A stretch of 64,000 bases of DNA from Paramecium tetraurelia (Eukaryota; Ciliophora; Oligohymenophorea; Peniculida; Parameciidae): assembly GCF_000165425.1 (NCBI RefSeq), contig NW_001798972.1, forward strand, positions 229,095 through 293,094, in the 5' to 3' direction. The notes under the pieces are model-generated. The model made no database searches, was not told where the DNA came from, and was given only the letters and a program-made list of their open reading frames with translations. The translations under genes and the position numbers were made by a program. Of this stretch, positions 23,476 through 37,162 are shown one piece after another; positions within the stretch are counted from its first letter, which is position 1; each line of letters starts with the position of its first letter.

Positions 23476-25736
23476 TCATATTTAAATATTGTTCTCTATG
23501 CAAGCCATATATAAATGATGTGAAAACTATTAAAGCTCCTATTTTTATTTTGATACTATTATATAAATGCTAAATGTACTTTAATCCAAATTCTTCATGT
23601 ACTTATTCAGCTCTTTTTCATAAATCTAATTCCTCTATTCCTATCTGAATAAGTTTCTTTTAAGTTCATCTTTGGTGGGACTCTGATATAGTCTCTGTCT
23701 CTCTCTCTTCTTGATTAAAGATTCTTGTTTATTTGATTTCTCAGAATTCATTTTCCATGCACTAAATAAATTAATACAAATTTTACTTTTCTTTTTTATC
23801 ATCATTTTGAATTTCACTTAACCTTTCTTATAAATCAAATATCGATTTGTGAAGTACAAAATTGGCTCTCTCTAATTCAGTATATTCTTATTCTTTCTTG
23901 TCAAGGAAGTTACGGAGAATCATATTCTATTTAGTTTATTCAATTAACTAAGTTTAAAGAGTAGCTATTTACTTATCAATAATATATACTTAAGAGATTC
24001 AGTGATTCTAAGTATTAATTAGTTTTTTAAAGACTTTTTTATAACCATGTTTTGGCTTCTTTTTAGTTTTCATTTTATCCATTCAAATCTTTATTTGATT
24101 AAAATTTTAAGTTCTTTGCAGGTGTAAACTCCTTATTTTTCTTAATTCCTGAAACCATATCTTTAACATCTTAAATCTCGTATGAGAATTTATTCTTCAT
24201 CTCGCTAATTTATTATTTGAGTGAAACATTTTCCTATTCCAATACTTTAATTTATTAATCAGCTTCACAACTATCAGTTTAAGTTATACATTCAACCATA
24301 AGTTTAGGATTCAAGACTCCTTTAGTTTCAACTATATTTCTAAAATAGTTAAGGTAATTTGAATTTTCATTTGATGTAGAAATTAGTTCTTAATTACATC
24401 TTTATAACTAATTAATTTAATCTTATAGACGCTACTTTTCAATATTTTATTCGGTAATTGTTTTCAATTAATCTTCAATCAGAATATTTTTTTCCATAAC
24501 CAATTCTTTTATTTATTTGATAGTATTTTACTCATCCACACTCTTGTTTTTATAAATGTCTAATTATTACTACATTTCTTGTAACTATGTTTGATAATTT
24601 TCCACTTATTCAATCATCTCATTATAGGCTTCACTCTAAAACGTATTACATTCTTAAATTTCATTGGCATTTACAGTATTTTTCAATGCACCAGCAGACA
24701 TTCCAAATCTCATTGTGTTTACAGATTCTAAATAATTTTCATTATTCTGACTAATAGTTAATAGCATAACAGTCAATGAATTACCATTCAAACTAGGTTT
24801 GAGTATTTTAGTTAATTTTGAGTCTCTAAAATTGACGAATTAATCCTTTTTATTTTCCTTGAGTTTCGAAACAACATTTTGAAGTGCCAATAAACTTTTA
24901 TTAATGAGAAATCCTTCTTTTCTTCTCAATCCTTCAGCTTAAGTCTTTAATAACCCTTCAGAACCAGCCAAATCAACTAAGTGGAGATAAGAGTTGCGAA
25001 TGATAAATGGAGGACACTTCTATCTTGTCTCAATGGCAATCTACAAGATGACATGAGATCTTGAAGAATTGTCATTCATTTTAGTTTCTCCAAAATGTCT
25101 TTATTCTTCCCCCAATTTACTAAAATAAATGAGCTAAATTAATACAAAATTTCATCGAATTAAATTAATGAATTGATGGTTTCCCATCTGTATTCATTAG
25201 ATGTGTTAGGTTTCATTTCTTAAAGATCTCTAATCAAGAGATCATAAATATTTTCATTGTAAATCTCTATATATGAAATCTTTAAGTTGCTGAAGGTATC
25301 TGTAATCTATGATCACATAGAATTTAAACTTTATTAATGGATTGAAGCAGATAATCAATTGATAACTAAATCAGTCCTGGTTCCTTATTGCTCCCCTTCA
25401 TTGTGTATGTTTTTCCAGAACTTGTTTACCCATATGCGCAAATGGAGCCATTATATCCTAATAGACATTTCTGTACAATTGGTTAGACCATTTTAGTGAA
25501 GATATCTTTTGAGGATGCAGCTTCATCGAATACCTATTCTCAGTTGAATAGATTACATTATCAAAAGAAAAGCGCTCATTAGATTTTTTAACAATGACTG
25601 ATTTCTCGTTGACAATATTGCATATTTTATCATTGGAATCTGTGGGTCTTAATCTCAAACCAACTAATACATTTTCAACATGTGGTTCATTATACTTAGA
25701 CTTGGTTTATTATTCTACACCTTTGATGTTGCTCAT
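23476..25736 (-). CDS. Kinesin motor protein, N-terminal motor (CENP-E-like)
   Basis: The motor domain starts a few dozen residues after MSNIKGVE (ATG complementary to 25734-25736). Visible motifs: VLVGLRLRP at the first strand, FDNVFDEAASSKDIF, the P-loop CAYGQTSSGKTYTM, switch I SSRSH in NDNSSRSHVILQ, switch II LVDLAGSEG, and FRDSKLTKILKPSLNGNS. A neck follows, then about 350 residues of coiled coil. A 23-nt intron (GTAATC..TAG) restores the motor frame. Near the end, a 25-nt GTAAAATT..TTAG intron joins NDDKKE to AWKMNSEKSNK; without it the frame would stop at 23741. The final TGA is 23476-23478. Kinesins move along microtubules. Motor signature and N-terminal position suggest CENP-E-like/kinesin-7, with moderate certainty. 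Confidence 0.88.
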
Positions 25737-25808
25737 TTTAAATTTAAATTATATAAACACACATATATTTCACAATAATTTACTTTACCATTAATTAAAA
25801 ATATAAAA

Positions 25809-27515
25809 ATGAGCAGTTCAGAAATACAATCAGATTCTGAAGATCTAATCTAAGGACAAAAAGATTTTGATTTCTATGCTGATCTCTTGAATCCTGCTGA
25901 AAAGCTTAAAAAAAGAATTCAATAATCAACATAGAATCAAATTAATAAATTGGTCAAATCATAAAAATTAAATGAAAAGACTTAGAAGAAATCTAAACAA
26001 TTGGTTTAAAAGGTTAAAAATGAAGAAGTCTAAGAGAATGTTAAACCTTAATATGATCCCAAAATATTTGCTACTAACACTGACTTCCAATAATTGAAAC
26101 TAAACAAATCATTGGTTAAAGCTTGTCATGAATAGGGATACAAATATCCTACTAAGATCTAAGCCTAAATCGTTCCATTGGTACTAGCTGGAAAGGATGT
26201 TCTAGCAAGTTCATGTACAGGCTCAGGGAAAACTGCAGCATTTTTGTTGCCCTTAATGCAAAGATTCGGAAACACTAAAAGCTAAAAATACTCAAAAGCC
26301 TTGATTGTGATGCCCACAAGAGAATTAGCATTATAATGTTTCGAGATGTTTTAGAAATTGAATCAATTTTCACATTGTACTGCTGCCCTTGTAATTGGAG
26401 CTGTTCCCATCCAATAACAAGAAGCAGAATTAAGAAGATACCCTGATATCATTATTGCTACTCCAGGGAGGATAGTTGATATAATGAAAAATTCATTTAG
26501 TATTGATTTATCAAGGTAATGCTTATTGACCATATCATAGTATCGAAGTACTTGTCTTAGATGAGGCTGATAGATTGATGGAAATGGGATTTGAAGCAGA
26601 AATTAAAGAAATCCTATAATAAACACCCAGAGATAGATAAACAGTATTAGTAAGTGCAACACTCAAAGCTACAGTAAAATAACTTTCATTATTGGCTCTC
26701 CATAAACCAGTTAAGGTTAGTGTTGATTATGTTGATGGTTTAGCCTATGGTCTGAAGTAATATATACTTAGGATAGATTCTGATGAAGAAAAGGATAGAG
26801 AAGCTACGTAAATTAATATATTTATAAATTAGACTTATTGCCTTGTTACAATAGAAATTCATCGAAAAAACTATTATTTTTGTTAGAACTAAACATGATT
26901 GTCATAGATTGCAAATCCTTTTAGGTCTCAAAAATTTAAGCAGTTGTGAGTTGCATGGAAATTTAACTCAGCAATAAAGAATCCAAGCATATGAAGATTT
27001 CAAAGTATCTTACTTTTTATATTATATTTAAGGAAGGAAAGTTCTAGTATTTATTGGCTACTGATCTTGCTGCCAGAGGATTGGATATTGCTAATGTTAA
27101 GGCTGTCATCAATTTTGAAATTCCTTATGAGACTTCTAGATATATTCATAGGGTTGGTAGAACTGCTAGAATTGGAAATCAAGGTGTTTCAGTGACAATC
27201 TGTTTGAAAAAAGAAGTCTCTTAATTTAAGTAAATGATTAAGGAGTCTAAATAAAAATTATTTAAATTGAATTTCAACATCGAATCTATAGAAGAAATTA
27301 AATCTGACCTTAAATCATTAGAACCAAAAATTAAAAAGATTATAAAAGGTGAAGTATTTGAAAAAGAAATCCATTAAACTGAAATTCTAGCATAAAGGGC
27401 ATAAAATTTGATACAACACAGAGTTGAAATCATGAGGAAACCTAAAAAAGAATGGATTTAATCAGCCTAGTAAAAGAAACTAAGAAATCAAATTTAACAG
27501 GAGGAAGATGATTGA
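25809..27515 (+). CDS. DDX27: DEAD-box RNA helicase, DDX27/Drs1 type
   Basis: The start is ATG 25809 and the stop TGA 27513-27515. After an acidic and Lys-rich N-terminus come all helicase motifs: Q-motif region ([16 protein letters not shown]), motif I in [62 protein letters not shown] and HRVGRTAR. The C-terminal [13 protein letters not shown] matches the conserved tail of DDX27/Drs1, needed in yeast for 60S ribosomal subunit assembly in the nucleolus. Introns: 25 nt at 26516-26540 inside LSRSIEV, one near 26811-26840 after REAT, and one near 27006-27034 before GKFQYLLATD. Length is near the family norm for the core. The kinesin gene is divergent, 72 bp away. Confidence 0.93.
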
Positions 27516-27580
27516 ATTTGTTGTTTATATTTCGATAAGATTAATATATATATTTAACTATAAAGTTTTAGTTATTTATT

Positions 27581-30500
27581 TCAATGATTTTGTGAATCAC
27601 TACTGAGATAACTTACATTTAAATTTTCTTTTAATTATTCATTAAGTCTGCAATTCTCTTGTATTAATGCTGAATTACTTTTTGTCAATCGATCAATCTA
27701 TTCTTCAAATGATTTAACTAAATTTAATTGGAAATGTACTTATTTTTTAATGATCGAGTATTTCAGTTCTGTTCTACTCCAATTCGTTTTACAATTATTA
27801 TATTAAATCATCCTTACTTTATGTAACTAAACCACCTTAGCCTTTCAATTAATCCTATAATATTTATATTTATTCTTCTAGCCTTTTGTTTTTCCTATTA
27901 TTCTAATTAACTTGACTATCTTTTATTGATAATTATTAGGACTTTCTTAATATCTCATTTTCAAGAGTTTCAACCTTACTCTAACATTCAGATAACTTTT
28001 ATTCTTATTATTGATTTTATTTTTCGAGCATAAGAATTGCATCTTATAATTGTTATGTTTACTTAAGAAATTCTTCCTCTTTTTATGCTACAGTTGAGTC
28101 TGAGCTTTCAATTATCAACAATTGTAAATTCTTTATTTTCTCATCCTTCTTTTAAATCTCTTAATTTAATACTTAATTTAATTCTTCTAGTATTTCGAGC
28201 TTTTATTAAAAATCTACAACTTTGGTTATTTATAATCTGATTTCATCATTTAATCTTTAGTTTGATTATTCTAACCCTTATTTTGCCATTAATTCTTCTT
28301 CCAGCCTGTCAATTTATTATTATTATTCATTTCTATTAGATTCATTATAGCAAGGCAAACTATGTGATTTTTGATCTTCTTAGCCTATTATTTCGAATTA
28401 ACGATTAATTTCAGAATTTTAACATGGATTATAAATGGGTATCATCTATATTTACTATTCATATTCTTATTTCTATTGTATTATAACCTATTTTAATTAT
28501 TCAATTTCTTATTTTAAAATTTTATTCTCTTAAACGCTTTCTTATAAAGTTTATTCAAATTGTTGATATTAAGATTATCTTTTTCTATCGCTTTCATAAA
28601 TATCATGTGATTAATATTAATGTTATAAAATTAATTCGCTATCTAGGTTGTATTTGGAATTGAAACTTTTATTTATTAGATATGTTTCTGAGCTTCTATC
28701 TAGAGAAAATGATTTGTCTTATTGTTCTTTTAAATCATCATATAATTTATTAATTTATTGTAATAATCCATCATTTTATTGAGTCAAAATTTTGATTTAT
28801 TCCTACTATTTCTCTACCAATTGATTTTTTTAATTTATTGTCTATTCTTACTAAGCTATCTTTTCATTTAATCCCTAATCGAAAGGCTTGCATAATGAAT
28901 TATTTTTTGACCTAACAGGGGATTTCTCTCTACTTATGCTTAAAATTTATTATTCCATCTACGCAAGTTATTCTTATAAACTCTCAAATTATTGATTTAG
29001 TTGATTTAATTATTACTTCAAATTAGGAATAATGTCATTTTCATCTTTATTAATTTACTCATTCAATTAATCTATTTAATTATTTAAATCATTAATTTGA
29101 TTATCCTTCTTTAAGATTTCACCTTCTAGACTCTTAACTTAAACAATTTATTATTATATTTCGTTTTCTTTATTAGAAACCTAAAGTGTTAATTCTCCAA
29201 ACTTCTTTTTGTAATTTGAATCTTTTTATTATTCCTTATCAAGTTCTTTACTCAAATACTAGAGTTCTTGTTCAAGTGACTTTATTTATTGATCTTTTTA
29301 TTTTAATAATATTTGCATTTCTTTTTGCTATTGTTCACTAGAATGTAATTTAATCTCGAATTCATCTTTATCATTCGATAACATCTCAAAATTACTTTAT
29401 AAATTATCTATTAATTTTCTGTTATTGTTCGCATTAAATATTTTAATTTTTACTTTTCCTTCTCCATTTATTAAAGTTGTTTTTATGAGTCATTCAGTTC
29501 TTTATCTTTTGTAAGTTACTATATATTCGATACCTCATGGATTTTATTATTTAATTGCTAATTTTCTCTTTATAATTTTTCACATTCCAACTATGATTAC
29601 ATTTTCAATTTCGTAATTGCTTTATTACTTTGAATTTACTCATCCAAATCTGATTACAAATCCTAAATTTATATTTGTTACTTTTAAATAATATCAGATA
29701 ACTCTGAATTTTCTTAAGTTAATTCTTCCTTAATCTCTTTTAGTTGTACTAATTCATTCTCTAATACTTATTATTTTTCAAATTGTTTCTATGCTTAATC
29801 TTTTCTAGTTTTTTCAAGTTATTATTAACTTTAAATAAACTCGCGCTTATAAAATTCACAATCCTCCATTGTTATATTTAATTTACCTTTGATCACTTAT
29901 ATTTCTTTCTGATAATGCATTATTTCATCTTCCAATTATAGCAATTTAACACTTTCTTATTATCTAATAATTTTTTAGTGTTAATATAATTGTGACTGCT
30001 ATGTCTGCTCAAGAGTTTATATTTGAATTCTTAGTGATTATATCTCGCTTTATAATTCTTGGTTTTCACTCTCTCTGGCATCAAAATGGGATTTAGAAAA
30101 TGATTGAGAAAGACTAGCCATCTTTAATTCTTACAATTCAAAATTCAAATTATTTAATTGTAATGCAAGTGATTTATTTTATTGTATTAATTGCTCTACT
30201 TAATTTGATTTCATTAACAAATCATCTTCTTGCTACTTATTTATTTATTCCTTCTTTCTTATTTCTTCTGATATTCTGTTTATTTATATATCCTTCTCTT
30301 TTAGCTATTCAATTAATTTATTAATCTGTGCTTCAAGTCGAGATTTGATTGAATTGTGCACTTCATTAATATTTTTATTTTCTAATCCTAGTTTACTAAT
30401 CACCTATTATAATTCTTCCATTGTATTTTGACTATTTGTTTAGATAATCTTTAACTAATGTGTTTTATCTGCTAATTGATTTTTCAGTTATGCAATTTCA

Positions 30501-33500
30501 CTATCTTAACTTTGGTATTATTTCTTTTCATTTAAATTGATTACTACGGACTCTGAATACTATTTTGATGATGCTATTTCTCTTGAGAGTTTATTATTTT
30601 CAAATTAAAGATCAGATAATTATGTCTATGACCTCCTAACTTCAGTATCATACTATAATTATAATCTTTAAATCTATTAATTTAATTATCTATTTTCACT
30701 TTCCAATCTCAATATTTCTTATTATTTCTAAGAATAATCATCAGATTTGTTATCATTAACAACAATTCTATATCTACTTTCATTTATTGATATATTTTAT
30801 AATTGTTAATTTAGCTTATCAATTTCACTTTGTAAAGTTATTATTTATCTTGAATGTGATTCTTTAATTGATATCAATTATTAACTTAATAGATCCTTCT
30901 CATTTTATAAAGATTTAACTTACTCTTAGAATTTAAATTAATCATTAACCTTCTATTACTCTTATCTGATTTCCAATTTTAATTATTGATTTTCATTAAG
31001 CAATAATTCCTTCTGATTTTCTAATAATTTGTACTCTTTTGCCTCATAGACTTTTGAACCTAAAACACTGTCATTGATTGAAAAGTTACTTTGATTCAAA
31101 TCTTTTAAAGCATTTTGTTGTGATTGTAATCTGACCACTTCCTCAGTTAAATTTTTATTTTATGTTTGTAATTGTTGAATTTAAATACTGAACTGTCTTT
31201 CAGCACTTTAAGGGAACAATTTAAGTGTTCTATTTTCTTCTTGTAATTACATTTGTTTTTATTTTAATTCAAATATAGAGTTTTCCAATTATTTAATTTT
31301 TCCATTTAAGTATTCCTTATCTTACATTAAGGTAGAATAATCATCTCTTAATTTAATATTGTCTCTCATTAAATTATCTTTGGTATTTTAAAAATCATCA
31401 ATTTGATTTTGAAGTAGTTTAACTTCATTACTTTCTAAATTATTGTATTCCATATCTCTTATTTAACTTTTATATTTAGCCACTTCTAATTCTAATGTTT
31501 TTATTTTGTCCAATTATTGGGAATCCCTTTACAATTGAAAATCAAGCTTAGATTATAGTTCTTCATTCTTTCTTTTTAGTACAATCAATTATTACTCTAA
31601 TTCTTTGTATTGGTCACTATTAAATATCTTAGAATTCAACATATTATCAGAAAAGGATCGAGAGGTATTGATATCAGCTAAATTTTTAATTTATTCAGTC
31701 AAATGTGTATTCTCTTCAACTAATCTCTTATTTTATTTTATTAATTATTCAAACTATTTTTTAAATTGATTAGCTTCTTATAAATCAGTTGTCAATTTTT
31801 CTATTTTCTTTTTCATTTTCTAAATCTCTAAATTATGTATTTATTGCATTCGTTCAATCTGTTGTTCCAATTGATTATTAACAACATTTTCTTATATTTA
31901 TGAATCTTTCATTGAACCTTATAAAACAGATGAATAATCAAATTTCTCTCTTAATTATCTGATCTCTTCAAATAATTTCAAGTTTTCCTCCAAATAACGT
32001 TTATTAGCTTCAGTTAACTTCTGTATTTATAAGTCTCTATCTGATTATTATTTTTATGGTTTTTGTTGTTTCTTCTTTGACAATTCTTCTTCTAAAATAG
32101 ATATTTTTTTTTATAAATACTGATTCTCTTACTCTAATTATTCAATCTTAGTTTTCATAACAGGATCCTCCATCATAGACATAGACATACTGATTCTGCT
32201 CATGTTTTTCATCATTTCTAATTCCAATTATAATTCTTTAATCTTATTTGTTGATGTTGCTATTTCTTACATCAATTTCTAATTCACTTATAATAACCTC
32301 TCCTTCTCTCCATCAATATTTTAACTAGTTCTTGAAGATGACCCAAACTTCTAATATTTATTTAATTCTTCTTGTAGTCTTAATTTCTCATTATTGCATT
32401 CTTATAATTTCTCTTAATATTGTTTTTCTTTGAATTCATCCAAAAATTAAGATTGAGATAACGATTTATCACATTTCTCATTCAAAGCCATAGTCAGTCT
32501 ACCGTTTTAATTCATCAAATCAGTTTCTCTCTATTTCAATGAGTATACTTCGTTTTTTAATGATTGAATTAATCGATCCATACTGTCTAATTAGTCTTTT
32601 GATGCTACATTAGATCTACCATTCATTTCTATCAATCAATAATATGAATTCAATACCTAATTCTTTGTTGTCTTTCATTAATTTATCGATCTATTACTGT
32701 AATTTCTGTTTCTCATTCTAAAGTTGAGTAACTTCCTATTTAAGTTGGTTCATCTGAATTTAATTATTTGATCTTATGTCCTAACTAGTTGCCATCATAA
32801 TATTCGATTAAATTGGCTCAAATTTCTTGATTGGCATAGCTGATTTCTCATTTATTAATTACAATATTTATGCATTCAACAATTATTAAAAATTAACTTG
32901 TTTCTAATTCAATTTCCCAATGTTATAAGCTATAAATTTCAAATGCACTCTTCTTAGAGATTACATTGAAATAAAGAACGCGCAAAACGCATCTAGTATT
33001 TACATGCAAATTACCTTTGTCATCTTTACTTCTGAATTTCATTATTTGATTGTTGAACTAAACTTATAGTTAATTCTAATTTGACAGAATACATTAATCT
33101 GCATATTAAATTTTTTATTAGGTCGTACTATTTTCTAAGTATTCTAAGCAAAATACCCAATTCTAATCATTGCAAATGATCTATTATCTAACATACTCTA
33201 CTTAATAGTTACTTCATATTGTTATGATATAATTGTGAGAGTTTATTCTCTAATGAGGTCGATATTTGAATTTTTTAGAATTCTATTGTAGCCTATCCCT
33301 CATAGCCCTATTCGAATGGTTGTACGATTGCCTCAATCTTATAGCCAATATCGAATATGCTACAAGGATAAATATTGCCCTAAGTCTCTATTTTAATGCG
33401 TTCATTATCTAATTTCTTAAACCATTAAAATTTGCATCCTAATGGGATTTGGTTAATTTTTGATGAGAATGCATTAATTGTAATGTTAGTTGTTTCATTC

Positions 33501-33559
33501 AATTATGATGCTTAGATTTCTAGATGATAGTTAAAGTTCCCCTTAATTTAATAATTCAT
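27581..33559 (-). CDS. Giant coiled-coil protein with a C2-like N-terminal domain
   Basis: The frame starts MNYQIKGNFNYHLEIQ (ATG complementary to 33557-33559) and ends at TGA 27581-27583, about 1,900 residues. The first 200 or so are beta-rich (ITINAFSSKINQIPLG, FQWFKKLDNERIKI, RSFAMIRIGYFAQ, NMQINVFCQIRINY) and resemble a C2 or NT-C2 fold. A short linker (MATSQDIRSNN) leads into an almost uninterrupted coiled coil rich in Gln, Glu, Leu and Lys to the end. Introns occur in the N-terminal part, including 28 nt near 32622-32649. C2 plus a very long coiled coil is typical of centrosomal, basal-body or Golgi tethers. Which one cannot be decided. The gene is convergent with DDX27, with 65 bp between stops. 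Confidence 0.75.
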
Positions 33560-33854
33560 ATTAAATATATGTTAATTTAAGACGATTTAGATTTATTCAT
33601 TAAAAAAAATTCATTCATTAAGAAAATCCTAAAAAAACAGACATTAGCAGAAAATTATTACATTTACAGCCTTTTTTCTTATTATTACCTAAGGAGTCAA
33701 AAATGAATTGTAATTTCCTTATCAACCCTTGTTATAGTTGGAATAATATAATTATAACAATTGGTAGACTTCCACATTTTAAATGATAAATTGTCAATCA
33801 ATTTATGAGATCAAATGATGATCAAATAATAATAATGATTATATATAATTAGCA

Positions 33855-34790
33855 TCAATTTTTTGATTCTTCCTATTTTTATGATTCTGCAGCCTCCAAA
33901 GGATTGTCATAAGCCCATTCATCAAAGTCTTCAATTTCTTGATCTGTAAATTTAGTACTCTAATTTCCAATTAACAGAATACTTTGATTTTATTTAGGTC
34001 ATTTTCATTAAGTGCTCCTACTTTTTTTGCATCTCTTAATTTTTATAAGATCATTTTATTCTTCTTTACAGTCTTGTATTCATTCTCTGCCAATTAGGCT
34101 AGTTCTTGATTTTTTGCTTTATAGAATCTGTACATGACTTTAATCTAAGGGATTGTAGATATGGAGAATTTACATTTTCACACTTTTTCAGAAGTGGGTC
34201 TTCATTGATTTCGGGTTCAAAATAGAAATAAATGGGTAATTAGAGTTCTTCCTTTGGATTAAGTAATTGTTAATTGAAGCAGAAGCATTGAATTTTTGCA
34301 AAATAAAGTCCTGCATCTTCAGGAAATATTTAGTAAGTAGCAAAACCTTAAATAATAATTATATAAAACCTACTACTGCTTTGTCATTTCTGTTGTATGC
34401 TCTATAAAAGACTAAAGCAGTTTCTCCAGCATGAACGGTGACATTCTATTGGACAGGGAGAAATTCCCAGTTGGCTTCAGGATCAGTTTCTGCTCCAAAT
34501 TCAATATGATATTTTCTGAAGACATCCACTAGAAATGAGAGGATAGATATACATTTTTTGCCTTTCATTGAATAGTCCTTTTTATCAAGGTCACCCTCCA
34601 AGCCAAAATGCTCACACCACAATCTATAAAATGGGACAGCACCAAAGGCACATCCAAAAGCAGCTCCGTATAAACCAATGTTATAGAGTAATTCCTATCG
34701 TCTTTTCTTTTTAAAGGATGTCAGATTATGTTAAATATTGGATCGACTTGAATGTTTGAATGAATAAAACAATTTGGATAGTTTGAACAT
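33855..34790 (-). CDS. COX11: Cytochrome c oxidase assembly protein COX11, with extra C-terminal tail
   Basis: COX11 delivers copper to the CuB site of cytochrome oxidase subunit 1 and is anchored in the mitochondrial inner membrane. The start MFKLSKLFYSFKHSSR is a plausible import signal. A transmembrane helix follows (LYGAAFGCAFGAVPFY), then RLWCEHFG. The conserved domain shows WEFLPVQQNVTVHAGETALVF, GFATYQIFPEDAG, the copper-binding KIQCFCF motif and LPIYFYFEPEINEDP. Introns of 24 nt (near 34529-34552), 23 nt (ending AAG, near 34344-34366), 29 nt and 23 nt are removed. After the usual end (IKVMYRFYKAK) there is an extra tail of about 70 residues, Lys-rich then acidic (DQEIEDFDEWAYDNPLEAAE). 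The stop is TGA 33855-33857. Confidence 0.9.
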
Positions 34791-34840
34791 TATTAATATA
34801 AAAATTGGAATAAAATTGTTAGATATAGACTAATAATAAA

Positions 34841-37077
34841 TCAATCAATTTCAGCCAATAGATCCTCTTCTTCGTGTTATAATTGATCAACTAATTATTT
34901 ATGACTAATATCCTCTTTATTTAGGAACTAATATTATAATAATGAATTACTTCTTGTGCTTCATCAACAGAAACATGAGATTTCTAATTCTCAATGTTGC
35001 TGATTAAAGTGATTCCTTATTGGACAATCTGAGCCCAGAAGACAAGTTGACTGTACTTCTCTTTAAGAACATGCAAGTATTTATTGAATACTGGGGCTTC
35101 ATCTTCTGTGATACAGGCTTTCCTCATTTCTTTGAGACACTCAAGTGCTTTTGGATAGAAACTGCCTTTGAGAGATTGATCCACAAATTAAATAATGACT
35201 TTTTGAATTTATTGTAAGGCAGTGTCAACTAAGTCGACTCTCTTTTCAGTAATCATCTTCCTGAAATCTGAAGTGGGATCAACAGTGCCGATTTCCTTAA
35301 CTATATCGTCATTGAATCCTAATTTTTATTTGGCAAACATATTAACCATCTCTTCTTCTTCTTAATTGATTTCAACTACTTCATCCTCCACTTACTATTA
35401 AATTTATTCTGTAGATTGATCTTCAAATAGTTATTTCCAAAACACTTTCTTATCCCCTTGTTTTTTGATTTCGTTGATTTTGAATTTGAAAGCAGCCTTG
35501 ACTTTTTGAAGTGCCTCTTTTGCATAATCGTAAACCCTCTTTTCAGGATGTAAATACTCCAAGATGAGAGGGGAGATAGGAGGCAATACATCAGATCTAG
35601 TGATGGCTTTGTGCATGACCACTTATTGGAAGTATTATCTCGTAGGATTGGCAACATACTTCATTTTAAGAAGTTCTTCAAACTGTCCATCTTCCGTGGG
35701 CATCTTTTCTAGATCCATACAGTCAATCATAGCAGAGACTGCCATCTATTATGGAGGAGTAGATCTCTTCAAAGCAGCAAATTGAAAATGCCTGATGTCT
35801 TCAGTTGTAGGCAAGGATATCATCCAGAAGCACTAAGAGTTCTTGGATTTATGGGGTAATAACATAATCAATTTAGGTGCTGTTTTCTCTCTGCCTACAA
35901 ATCTGGCAAGAGCTACTTTCCTAGTTGCAATGAGTGCAATGACTAGAGCAGCCAGAGCTTTCTATTACTTCTGATTTTCTACAGCAATGACCATGTCAAC
36001 AGTTGAGGTATAATAATATCTAGGTATATGGGATCGATCTACAAAGCCTAATAATTAAAATTAACGAGGACACTAGTATTTCATTTTGTCCTCCATGATT
36101 TAATCCACTGGAACCAGATTCCTACCATATTAGTATCCTCTTATTATGTTGTCCTTTTCTATTGGAGTCATATTGGGATCTTCTGGATTGTAATAGATGA
36201 GATCATTCCTCACATGATTCTTATTGGTATCAGTTTGAAATTCTCCAAGGGTAGAATGTTTTCTAAGAGTAGGCAATCTCTCTTCAAAACATCGTTTATA
36301 TATTAGAACTTGTACAGAGATCTCATCATTAATTTGGAAATCCCCCCTGAATGATGCTCTAGCTTACAAAGATCTGGTATGAAATTGGGAATACAATTCA
36401 AAGGCAACATTTGCTGGGAATATTCTCATGTTGTTCCTCAATTCTTGGACCATCAAAAAAACATAACGAGAATTGATAGATTGTTCTTAACATTGATATG
36501 AAGCTGTAAGCATTCTATTATTAAGTGCTTCGAATTCTTCAGGTTTTTCAGGATCATCCATATCTCCATTGTAATCATTCATAAAATCAAGAGCTATGAA
36601 ATTTATCTTAACATCCACTTTCTCAATCATCTTGATTAATTTGGTTATCTACTTTTCACTGTAATCAGTCTGTCCACAACCAGCTGTTAATATAAAGATC
36701 TTCTTTTCCATTTTTTTTGTCTTTGCATGATCATCTAAAGCATGTACTGCCTTGTCCAATGCATCAAATATATCTCCACCCACTTATTATCCAACATCAT
36801 GGTTAGGTAAATCACTAATATTCCTAAAGAAATCTAAATCTGGGATTGACAAATCTTGGATGTACAATGTCTTGCCATCAGGAGCTTCTTCTGTTCCAAA
36901 TAAAATCAATCCGACTTCGTGATTCTTATAATTAAAAATCTTTTATTGAATCATCAATCCTAAACAATCTACTGCCAATTCCAATCTGCTCAACTTTTTA
37001 CTTCCTCCCTATTAATATTGACCATACATTGAGGCTCCAACATCCAATAATATTAGAGTAGCTTCTTTTCCAGACAT
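34841..37077 (-). CDS. KU80: Ku80 subunit of the Ku DNA-end-binding heterodimer
   Basis: The product, about 740 residues, starts MSGKEATLILLDVGASM, a von Willebrand-A type domain as in Ku80 (LELAVDCLGLMIQQKI, EVGLILFG, GGDIFDALDKAV). The Ku core beta-barrel follows (RGDFQINDEISVQVLIYKR, then GYYYGRNLVPV and RQFQLLGFV). The bridge has ARKVALARFVGRE and ISLPTTEDIRHFQF. A helical C-terminal domain ends with acidic EEEDLLAEID at TGA 34841-34843. Ku binds broken DNA ends for non-homologous end joining. In Paramecium, published work ties a Ku70/Ku80 pair to programmed DNA elimination in the developing macronucleus, with more than one KU80 paralog. Which paralog this is cannot be told here. The ATG is complementary to 37075-37077, 85 bp from the divergent neighbour. 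Confidence 0.93.
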
Positions 37078-37162
37078 CTTTGCACTTATTTTTTATATAT
37101 ATCTACAAATTCATTATTGAAATTTGTATATTAAAAAATTGCCTGTATTATTTATCTATTTA

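Noticed and set aside
23741-23751. Kinesin ending at TGA 23741-23743 with a separate small overlapping gene starting at 23751
   Set aside because: A 25-nt GTAAAATT..TTAG intron joins the two into one protein, which is simpler than an overlap.
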